NCBI GenBank assembly: GCA_947490145.1
Contig: CANLGD010000019.1
Span: 1 to 42,627 of the forward strand
DNA length: 42,627 bases
Origin: Flavobacteriia bacterium
Lineage (GTDB): Bacteria; Bacteroidota; Bacteroidia; Flavobacteriales_D; Crocinitomicaceae
Reading direction: 5' to 3'
Both the position numbers and the translations under genes were made by a program. Below are positions 17,232 to 25,600 of this stretch, piece after piece. Position 1 is the stretch's first letter, and each line of letters starts with the position of its first letter. The notes beneath the pieces are model-generated. The model ran no database searches. It worked only from the letters and a program-made list of their open reading frames with translations, and was not told the DNA's origin.

Positions 17232-17364
17232 AAGAGATTGCAAATTATCTGCGTTGCTGCCTCTGACGGTTACAGATTGCACATAACTTCATTAAAATTG
17301 GGAAATCTTTTTAAAAATACACAATAGTTTAAAAAACTCATCGTTCAACACTCATAATTCATAA

Positions 17365-18183
17365 CTATTTTTCAATAAGCGGATTATACATCATAATAGC
17401 ATTATTTTCTGTAACTAATTCATCCCGAACTTCATTGTTTTCAAGATTTAATATTCTTTTCCAAATTTTGTTGTGTCTTGTGTATCCACCCCACCATTGA
17501 TGTTTTATGAGGTGATCGGTTTCATAAATTTCGTAACTTAAATTTAAATCAGAGTCGCATAAAATTTCTCCATTCAAATATGCGTCATCTAAATTAAGAT
17601 TTATTTGAAAAGTATGATTTGTATCATTAAACAATTGCAAATCAATATAATTATAGGAAAGTGTAGCACCGCAAGCAAAGGGAATTGTTCTATTTATATC
17701 TGGGAAAACATCGTAACTGTGTCGCCAACGTTCTTTTATTGTCAAAGGAGAATGCAAGGCCATCCAGTAAAGTAGATTTCCAATTTGACAAAGTCCACCG
17801 CCAGTGCCTTTTGAGATATTTCCATGACCCAAAGTTAATCCGTCTAAATAACCTTTGTATATCCTTGGTCTTCCAACAAGTTGCCAAATTGAAAATGTTT
17901 CACCAGGTTTAATGATAACTTTATTGATTTTTTTAATCGCGATTTTTAAATTTATTACTTTATTATGTTGCAAATGCATGTCAACATTTTTCAAAGGCCG
18001 CAATAAAAAAGATTTGTGTTGAATTAGAGAAGTATCAAGATTTTTCGTTTTGTCCACTTTTGCAAAATGCTCTTTTCCAAATATCCATTTTAACCTGCGT
18101 CTAAAAATAAAATATTCTGCTCCTAAAAACTTGCGTAACTTGCTCCTTTTTTCAGGTTTTTGAACTTGATTTTCATTAAACAT
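17365..18183 (-). CDS. VanW-like protein
   Basis: A 272-residue protein dominated by a VanW domain (about residues 75-215): an SFLLRPLKN lead, then KPGETFSIWQLVGRP, the glycine-rich TLGHGNISKGTGGGLCQIGNLLYWMAL, and HSYDVFPDINRTIPFACGATLSYNYIDLQL. The ATG at 18183 is preferred: an upstream TTG-type extension would run into an intergenic repeat-like sequence. There is no signal peptide or membrane segment, so it is probably cytoplasmic. VanW occurs in some vanB glycopeptide-resistance clusters, but its function is unknown and no other van gene is here, so resistance should not be inferred. Confidence 0.85.
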   Translation of the reverse strand: MFNENQVQKPEKRSKLRKFLGAEYFIFRRRLKWIFGKEHFAKVDKTKNLDTSLIQHKSFLLRPLKNVDMHLQHNKVINLKIAIKKINKVIIKPGETFSIWQLVGRPRIYKGYLDGLTLGHGNISKGTGGGLCQIGNLLYWMALHSPLTIKERWRHSYDVFPDINRTIPFACGATLSYNYIDLQLFNDTNHTFQINLNLDDAYLNGEILCDSDLNLSYEIYETDHLIKHQWWGGYTRHNKIWKRILNLENNEVRDELVTENNAIMMYNPLIEK

Positions 18184-18207
18184 AATAGTTAGGGTTTGAT
18201 TACTTTT

Positions 18208-18240
18208 GTTTTGTCGCCAAAGCACTAAGACGCAAGGTTA
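18208..18240. repeat. Intergenic repeat-like segment (CGCCAAAGCACTAAGACGC)
   Basis: The stretch TTGTCGCCAAAGCACTAAG followed by ACGCAAGG just upstream of the VanW-like gene resembles a short dispersed sequence I recall from intergenic DNA of Bacteroidota genomes. Only one copy is present in the window, so the repeat status comes from memory and not from this sequence. Confidence 0.3.
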
Positions 18241-18353
18241 TTTTACTGGATAAATTCTATTTTTGTATCTAATTTAAATAGAATCTTAATATCCTGATGT
18301 CTAATGTGTTTCTAACTAAATCAAGTCTTCCGTCTTCCAGTTTTTCGTCTATC

Positions 18354-19838
18354 TTACGTTCTCATCAACTTCCAAGCTCCGTGAACAGGTTTTGAAGTAA
18401 ATTCTTTTCTTTTATTCAATTCGATTTGATTCCAAATTTGATCTACTGAAGAAAGCAAAGCTGTTTTTTCTTCTTCCATAGCAGTATTAATGATTTTTGG
18501 ATCTGAGAAATATTGTTTCACAAAATTAGTATCGAAATCTCCTGAACGAAAAGCTTCGTGTTTCATGACAAATTTACCAAAATCCAAGGTTGTTTTTAAA
18601 CCTGAAATTTGATATTCATCAATTGCTTTTATCGTATTTTCAATGGCAATTTCTCTCGTTTCTCCCCAAACACATAATTTTGCAATCATTGGATCATAAA
18701 AAATTGGAATTTCCATTCCTTCTTCAAAAGCATCGTCAACGCGGATATTTTCACCATAAGGAACGCGATATCTTAATAAAGTTCCAATATCTGGCGTGAA
18801 ACCGTTTAAGGCATCTTCCGCATAAACGCGCACTTCGATTGCGTGACCATTGATTTTTAATTCGTCTTGTAATTTTGGAAGTTTCTCTCCCCTTGCAACT
18901 CGAATTTGCCACTCAACTAAATCCAAACCAGTAATTTCTTCTGTTACAGGATGTTCAACTTGCAAACGCGTATTCATTTCTAAAAAGTAATAATTCAAAT
19001 CGCCATCAAGCAAAAACTCAACCGTTCCGGCACCTTCGTAATTACAAGCCTTACAAACTGCAACTGCAGATTCTCCCATTTTCTTGCGTAATTCTGGAGT
19101 TAAAACTGCACTTGGAGCCTCTTCAATTACTTTTTGATGACGTCGTTGAACAGAACATTCTCTTTCAAATAGATATACATAATTTCCATGAGAATCAGCA
19201 AAAACTTGAATTTCAACGTGACGCGGTTTTGTTACAAATTTCTCTATAAAACAAGCATCATCGCCAAAAGAAGAGCGAGCTTCACTTTGAGCCATGCGCA
19301 TTTGTTCTGGTAATTCTTCTAAATTTTCAACCAAACGCATTCCTTTTCCACCACCTCCAGCGGAAGCTTTTATCAAAACTGGAAAACCAACCATTTGCAC
19401 AATTTCTAAAGCTTCATTTACATCTGTAATTGCTCTATCGATTCCAGGAACTAAAGGTACATCGTATTCTTTAACTGCTTGTTTTGCAGATAATTTATCT
19501 CCCATTAAATTCATTGCCTCTGGAGAAGGGCCAATAAATGTAATTCCTGCAGCTTTTACTTTTTCGGCAAAACCAGCATTTTCTGATAAAAATCCATATC
19601 CAGGATGAATTCCGTCCACACCTAATTCTATACAATAACGTAAAATTTCATCTTGACGCAAATAACTTTCCGAAGAGGGAGATTTACCTAAATAAACTGC
19701 TTCATCAGCTTCAAAAACATGAGGTGCGTTGGCATCAGCATCAGAATAAACGGCAACACTTTTTATTCCCATTAATTTTAAAGTACGAATAACTCTTCTA
19801 GCTATTTCTCCGCGATTAGCAATTAAAACTTTTTTCAT
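18354..19838 (-). CDS. accC: Biotin carboxylase subunit of acetyl-/acyl-CoA carboxylase
   Basis: A 494-residue cytoplasmic enzyme that carboxylates the biotin carrier using ATP and bicarbonate. The biotin carboxylase N domain opens with KKVLIANRGEIARR. The ATP-grasp domain has the glycine loop KASAGGGGKGMR around 158-168, ERECSVQRRHQK, and EMNTRLQVEHPVTE near 290-303. The biotin carboxylase C domain (HAIEVRVYAEDA) follows. About 45 residues more than the usual AccC form the tail (SSVDQIWNQIELNKRKEF). No biotin carrier or carboxyltransferase gene is adjacent, so whether it serves fatty-acid synthesis (acetyl-CoA) or propionyl-CoA carboxylation is open. It has its own promoter (19867-19874). 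Confidence 0.9.
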   Translation of the reverse strand: MKKVLIANRGEIARRVIRTLKLMGIKSVAVYSDADANAPHVFEADEAVYLGKSPSSESYLRQDEILRYCIELGVDGIHPGYGFLSENAGFAEKVKAAGITFIGPSPEAMNLMGDKLSAKQAVKEYDVPLVPGIDRAITDVNEALEIVQMVGFPVLIKASAGGGGKGMRLVENLEELPEQMRMAQSEARSSFGDDACFIEKFVTKPRHVEIQVFADSHGNYVYLFERECSVQRRHQKVIEEAPSAVLTPELRKKMGESAVAVCKACNYEGAGTVEFLLDGDLNYYFLEMNTRLQVEHPVTEEITGLDLVEWQIRVARGEKLPKLQDELKINGHAIEVRVYAEDALNGFTPDIGTLLRYRVPYGENIRVDDAFEEGMEIPIFYDPMIAKLCVWGETREIAIENTIKAIDEYQISGLKTTLDFGKFVMKHEAFRSGDFDTNFVKQYFSDPKIINTAMEEEKTALLSSVDQIWNQIELNKRKEFTSKPVHGAWKLMRT

Positions 19839-19866
19839 TGGTGTTGTTTTTCATTTATTGAGATTT

Positions 19867-19874
19867 CAAAAGTA
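19867..19874 (-). promoter_or_regulatory. Promoter -7 box of the biotin carboxylase gene
   Basis: The minus strand reads TACTTTTG, a full TAnnTTTG match, about 29 bases upstream of the ATG at 19838. Confidence 0.5.
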
Positions 19875-19946
19875 AGAAAAAAATTGTCTCATTTTTACTC
19901 TTGGGATTTTTCTTAAATTATTTTGGTAAAATTGTAATATATTGGA

Positions 19947-22061
19947 CTAATCCAAAATCCTTCTCAATCCCACTCTTTTTCTTTCCACATCGACTTCCAA
20001 AACTTCTACTTCCACATGCTCATTTAAAGAAATAAATTGCGATGGATCTTCCACGAAAATATTCGCTAATTGAGATTTATGAATTAATCCTTGTTCTTTA
20101 ATTCCAACGTTGACAAAAGCTCCAAAAGCGGTTACATTTGTTACGATTCCTGGTAATTTCATTCCAACAATTAAATCTGAAATAGTTTTGATAGATTCTC
20201 TAAATTCCAAAATTTTTGCTTTTTTTCTTGGATCACGTCCCGGTTTTCTCAACTCAGCAATAATATCTTGAAAAGTAAAAGAATCGATTTCCGAAAAATC
20301 TTGGTGTTTTAATTCTTTTAAAACAGCTTCATTTCCCAGTAATTCTGGAACTTTTAACTTTAATTGTTTGGCGATTTTTTCAACAAATTTATAAGATTCT
20401 GGGTGAACAGCTGAATTATCTAAAGGATTTTCTCCATTTCTAATTCTCAAAAATCCTGCACTTTGCTCATAAGCTTTTGCTCCCAAACGTTTTACATTTT
20501 TCAAATCTTCTCTGGATGAAAACGCCCCTTTTTCTTGACGATATGCAATAATATTTTCCGCAGTTGCCATAGACAAACCAGAAACATAACTCAATAAATA
20601 AGGCGAAGCGATGTTCAAATCCACCCCAACGCTATTCACGGCCGAAATAACAACATCATCTAAGGCATTTTTTAAGTGATTTTGATTCACTTCGTGCTGA
20701 TATTGCCCCACTCCTACTGATTTTGGGTCGATTTTCACCAACTCAGAAAGCGGGTCCATCAACCTACGACCAATGGAAACAGAACCACGAACCGTTACAT
20801 CAAAATCTGGAAATTCTTTTCTCGCAATTGGACTGGCAGAATAAATTGACGCGCCGTCTTCTCGCACCGGATAAACTTCCAAATCTCGGTCAAATTTTGT
20901 GTGCTTAATAAAATATTCCGTTTCTCTTCCTGCTGTTCCATCGCCCACTGCAATCGCATCAATTTTATACATTTGAACCAATTGAGCAATTTTAGCAGAA
21001 GCTTTAGATCGCTCATTTTGTGGTGGATGCGGATAAATATTGGTGTTATGAAGTAAATTTCCTTGCTCGTCCAAACACACAACTTTACAACCAGATTTGA
21101 ATCCCGGGTCGATAGCTAAAATTCGTTTTGCACCCAAAGGCGGAGCCAAAAGTAATTGTTTTAAATTCGTTGAAAACACTTTTATCGCTTCGATGTCCGC
21201 TTTTTCTTTCGCTTCGTTGATTGTTTCATTTTCCAAAGAAGGACAAAGTAAACGCGTGTAAGCATCCTTGCAAGTATCACTCACAAATTCACCACATTCA
21301 TCGTCTGATTTTACAAAAAAACGTTCCATCATTTCCAAAACTTGCTCTTTTTCTGGCTGAACTTTCAAACTTAAAATTCCTTCTCTTTCCCCACGATAAA
21401 GTGCTAAAAAGCGGTGAGATGGAATTTTATAAAGTGGCTCGGTAAACTCGAAAAAATCTTTGTATTTATAGCCTTCTTCTTTTTTGCCTTTCATTATTTT
21501 AGAAGTCAAAATTGATTTTCGTTGAAAAGTTGTTCTTAATTTCCCGCGGAAAATCGCATTTTCATTCATATATTCAGCAATAATATCTTTAGCCCCAGCC
21601 AAAGCCATTGCTTCATCAATAACATCGCCTTTCACAAAACGTTCTGCCATTTGAAACGGATTTCCACCACGTTGCGAAATAATCATTTTTGCAAGAGGCT
21701 CTAGACCAAGTTTTTTAGCTTTTTCTCCTCGTGTTAATTTTTTAACCTTAAATGGTAAATAAATATCTTCTAGAACATTCGAATCAAAGCAATTTTCAAT
21801 TTTTGACTTTAATTCTTCGCTTAATTTTCCTTGTTCTTCAATTGACTTCAAAATTGTTTGCTGACGCGCAAGTGTATCTTCAAATTTTTTGTTTAAATCA
21901 CGAATTTGTGTCACTTCAACTTCGTCAATTCCGCCAGTCATATCTTTTCTGTAGCGCGAAATGAAAGGAATTGTGGAGCCTTCAGCCAATAAAGCTAAAG
22001 TATTTTGGATGGATTTTTCGTTTAAAGTAGAATTCGATTGTATGAAGGAAATAACTGTCAT
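19947..22061 (-). CDS. tex: Tex-family RNA-binding transcription accessory protein
   Basis: A 704-residue cytoplasmic nucleic-acid-binding protein. It opens with the Tex N-terminal helices (STIPFISRYRKDMTGGIDE), continues with the YqgF/RNase H-like domain (RILAIDPGFKSGCKVVCLDEQGN and AIAVGDGTAGRETE), then the helix-hairpin-helix block (SVGVDLNIASPYLLSYVSGLS, ENIIAYRQEKGAFSSREDL), and ends in an S1 RNA-binding domain (about 632-704, GMKLPGIVTNVTAFGAFVNVG). Tex is thought to act in transcription and RNA turnover; its precise role is not settled. The length is slightly below the E. coli protein. Two tandem promoter boxes lie just upstream. Confidence 0.93.
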   Translation of the reverse strand: MTVISFIQSNSTLNEKSIQNTLALLAEGSTIPFISRYRKDMTGGIDEVEVTQIRDLNKKFEDTLARQQTILKSIEEQGKLSEELKSKIENCFDSNVLEDIYLPFKVKKLTRGEKAKKLGLEPLAKMIISQRGGNPFQMAERFVKGDVIDEAMALAGAKDIIAEYMNENAIFRGKLRTTFQRKSILTSKIMKGKKEEGYKYKDFFEFTEPLYKIPSHRFLALYRGEREGILSLKVQPEKEQVLEMMERFFVKSDDECGEFVSDTCKDAYTRLLCPSLENETINEAKEKADIEAIKVFSTNLKQLLLAPPLGAKRILAIDPGFKSGCKVVCLDEQGNLLHNTNIYPHPPQNERSKASAKIAQLVQMYKIDAIAVGDGTAGRETEYFIKHTKFDRDLEVYPVREDGASIYSASPIARKEFPDFDVTVRGSVSIGRRLMDPLSELVKIDPKSVGVGQYQHEVNQNHLKNALDDVVISAVNSVGVDLNIASPYLLSYVSGLSMATAENIIAYRQEKGAFSSREDLKNVKRLGAKAYEQSAGFLRIRNGENPLDNSAVHPESYKFVEKIAKQLKLKVPELLGNEAVLKELKHQDFSEIDSFTFQDIIAELRKPGRDPRKKAKILEFRESIKTISDLIVGMKLPGIVTNVTAFGAFVNVGIKEQGLIHKSQLANIFVEDPSQFISLNEHVEVEVLEVDVERKRVGLRRILD

Positions 22062-22081
22062 TGAATTTTAAAATTGGATCA

Positions 22082-22097
22082 CAAAAATACAAAAATA
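22082..22097 (-). promoter_or_regulatory. Tandem promoter boxes of the Tex gene
   Basis: On the minus strand TATTTTTG occurs twice back to back (plus 22090-22097 and 22082-22089), both full TAnnTTTG matches, 20-35 bases before the ATG at 22061. Which one is used cannot be told. Confidence 0.5.
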
Positions 22098-22125
22098 TTG
22101 AGTTTTCAGTGAAGAAAAATAATTA

Positions 22126-22633
22126 ATGAAAATTTATCGATATAAACCACTTATAAGCCAAGAAAAATTAGAAAGTGATGGAACTAAAAAATATACATGA
22201 ATTACTTCTTTTTTCTGAAGAAATGACAGAAATGAAAAGTTAATGCACACTGTTTTTACTTTTGATTACGAACCTAATTATACTTCTAAAGGACTTTTTC
22301 ATATTACAAAAAACGGAAAAGTTGGTTTTGTAAACGAAAAAAAATGGAAATTGTCATAAAACCGAAATTTGCTTGCATTTAACATTTTGGAAATGGTGTT
22401 TCGAAGGCTCGTTTTGAATGTAAAAAAAAATACTTGATGAATCTGAAATATATGAAAGCGATAAGTGGATTTACAACGCAGCTGCTCAGATAGATTTTTT
22501 TATAACCACTTTCTTAAATCAATTTAAAATAACTGAGAGTGAAAGTTATATCTTGAAAATCGATGTAAAAAATGTTTTTTTTTCTTATTTTTGTAGAAAT
22601 TTAATAAAAATTTTAAACGAAATCTGTAACTAG
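22126..22633 (+). pseudogene. WG-repeat protein relic broken by frameshifts and stops
   Basis: A short frame (22126-22200, MKIYRYKPLISQEK start) is followed by a broken one. From the ATG at 22243 the translation contains GLFHITKNGKVGFVNEK, the hallmark of a WG repeat; at a run of eight A (22337-22344) the reading moves to a second frame (MEIVIKPKFACI) with an in-frame TAA at 22380; at a run of nine A (22422-22430) it moves to a third frame (ILDESEIYESDKWIYNAAAQ) ending at TAG 22631-22633. Joined, the pieces make one WG-repeat-like unit plus a C-terminal tail. It is probably a decayed gene, though one of the frameshifts could be a sequencing slip at the A runs. The promoter of the next gene sits in its 3' end. 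Confidence 0.75.
22586..22593 (+). promoter_or_regulatory. Promoter -7 box of the TPR-repeat protein gene
   Basis: TATTTTTG matches TAnnTTTG exactly, about 70 bases before the ATG at 22665. It overlaps the 3' end of the WG-repeat relic. Confidence 0.5.
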
Positions 22634-22664
22634 ATGTACAGGCAAGAGTTTAAAGAAATAGATT

Positions 22665-25600
22665 ATGAAAAGTATTTTTACAATTTTGGCATTTGTCTTC
22701 GTTTCGTTCATTGGCTTTTCTCAAGTTGATGTCATTTTAGATATTAAAACCGCTGATTATACAAGTGGAAAAAAACTTGCTGGTGTAACAGTTGATGTTT
22801 ATGATGGCGCAAATATCATAAAATCAGTGGTAAGCTCCACAAATGGCGGTGTAAAAATTGTAATTCCTTCAGGGAAAATTTATAAAGTTGAATTATCGAA
22901 ACCAGGGAAAGTTTCCCGTTTCTTTAATGTTGATTCAAAAGGTATTTCTGCAGAAGCAATTCAAGGCGGAAGTTCAGTAAATCGAGACATGGAAGTGAAT
23001 CTTTTTGATGAAATCCCGGGAGTTGATTTTAGTCCCGTTGAAAAAAATCCGTTCACGGAACTATATTTCGAGGGAAATGCTACACTTTCATTTGATGAAG
23101 CAATTGCAATGAAAATGAAGAAAAAAATCGATGAACTTCTAAAACAGGCTGCAGCAAAAGAGAGTGAAAACGATGCCAAATACCAAGATGCAATGGCAAA
23201 AGCAAAAGATTGGGAGAAAAAACAAAATTATCAATTTGCCTTGGATAAATTCGAAGAATCTTCTTTGTTAAAACCTTCAGAACAAGAACCTAAAGACAAA
23301 ATCAAAGAAATGGATTTGTTACTTAAAAAGCAACAAACAGCGGATTTAGGTGCAAAACAGAAAGAAGAAGATTACCAAAAATTAATTGCCTCAGCAAATG
23401 CTTTACAACAACAAAAAAAATATGTAGAAGCAATTACAAAATACGAAGAGGCGCTGAAAATAAAAGACGAGCAGCAAGTAAAGGATCAAATAAAAGACAT
23501 CAAAGGTTTCATTAAAAAAGAAAAAGAAGATGAACTAAACGAAAGTAAATACAAGGCTGCAATTGCATCTGGAGATTTATTAACGAAAGACAAAGAGTTT
23601 ACAAATGCAAAAGCACAGTATACAGAAGCACTTAGATTAAAACCAAATGATGCCATTGCAGCAAAAAAATTAGCTGATTTAGAATTAAAAATCAAGGCAG
23701 CAAGCGAAGTCACAGAAGCTGAGAAAAAATATTTGGCTGTTGTAAATGCCGCTGACGAATTATTGGCTTACGAAAAATTAGCCGAGGCAAAAGCGAAATA
23801 TCAAGAAGCAGTAACTTTAGATGGGACAAAACCATATCCAAAAGCGAAAATTACTGACATAGATGCAAAATTAGCTTCTCAAGCAAATGAAAAACTAAAG
23901 AACGAACAATTTTTAACTGCTATGAAAGCAGGAGATGCTTTAGTGAAAACAGCAAAATATGCAGAAGCTAAGGCGAAATATTTAGAAGCAGCAAAAATTG
24001 ATGCAGAAAGAACTGAACCTGCAGCGGCAATTGCAAAAATTGAAAAGTTAATCGCTGACCAAGCGGAAGCTGAAAAAAACAAAAAAATCGCAGATTACAA
24101 TACAGCTATGAAAGCTGGGGAAGATTTAGTTACGGCAAATAAATTAGCAGAAGCAAAGCTTAAATACCAAGAGGCTCAAAAAATAGACGCAAGTCAGACA
24201 AAGCCAGCGGAAAATATTGCTAAGATTGATAAGTTAATAGCGGATCAAGCGGAAGCTGCAAAAAGCAAGGAAAAAGCAGATAAATACAATGCCGCAATGA
24301 AATCTGGAGATGATTTAATGGCATCCAATAAATTACCTGAGGCTAAAGTAAAATACCAAGAAGCTCAAAAAATCGATGCAAGTCAAACTAAACCTGCTGA
24401 AAACATTGCTAAAATTGAAAAATTACTTTTAAATCAAGTCGAAGCTCAGAAAGCAAAAGAAAAAGCAGATAAAATAACAGCCCTTTTAAAAGAAGGTTCC
24501 ACGTTATTTGGTAAAAATGATTTAGAAAACGCGAAGATAAAATACCAAGATGTTTTTGCTTTGGATCAGACAAATGCTGAAGCGACATCTAAAATTAACG
24601 ATATCAATGCTAAAATTGCCGCAAAAAATTCAGAAGCAGAAAAAATAGAAAAATTCAAAACTTTAAAAACAAAAGGGTTGGATTTGATGAGGCAAGAGAA
24701 ATGGTCTGAGGCAAAAGAAACTCTTTTAGAGGCAAAAACATATAAAGAAAGTAGTGAAATTGATGCAAAGTTAAAAGAAATTGATACAAAAATTGCTGAA
24801 GAAAATGCAAAATTAGGAAAAGACCAAGCATACAACAAAGTGATTGAGGAGGCTAAAATTTTAGAAAATTCGAATATTGATGGAGCGATTGCAAAATACA
24901 AAGAAGCACAAAGTTTAAAACCAAATGAAAATTTACCAACTGCAAAAATCAAAGAATTAGAAGCAAAAAAAGGCGCAATTGCAGCTCAAGTTGAAACTGA
25001 AAAAAAATATGCCGAGGCTATCAAAAAAGGCAATGACTTTTTAGCTGAAAAGAAATACAAAGAAGCAATTGAGTCTTATAATTTGGCAGGGAGCATTAAA
25101 CCTACTGAAAAAGAACCCGCAGAGAAAGCTAAAATTGCGCAGAAAAAATCTGAAGAAGAAGCTGGAAATGAGGCTAAAGTTCAATACAATAAAATTATAA
25201 CTGCCGGACAAAAAGCCTTGGAGGAAAAAAATTGGGACAAGGCAAAAGAAATGTTCAATAGGGCTATAAAACTTGATCCAACTGATACAGTACCTAAAGA
25301 TAAATTAAAAGAAATTGATGCTTTAATAAAATTAGAAGAAGACACTAAAAAAGGAAATTTAGACAAAGAAAATGCTTACAATACAAAAATTAAAGAAGCA
25401 GAACTAGCTATAAAAGCAAAAGAATACGAAAAAGCAATTTCATTTTTTACGGATGCAAAAAATTTAAAACCTAATGAAACATTACCTTCAAAAAGAATCA
25501 TAGAAATTGAAGAATTAAAAACGAAAGAACAAAATAATGCTCAGGTAGAAAAAATTTACTCTGACTACATGACAAAAGGAAATTCAGCTTTTGACAAAAA

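Noticed and set aside
17365-18183. Glycopeptide resistance determinant
   Set aside because: VanW alone confers no known resistance, and no vanH, vanA/B, vanX or regulator genes are present.
18184-18225. Longer VanW-like protein
   Set aside because: The extra residues come from intergenic repeat-like DNA, and the ATG at 18183 is a normal start.
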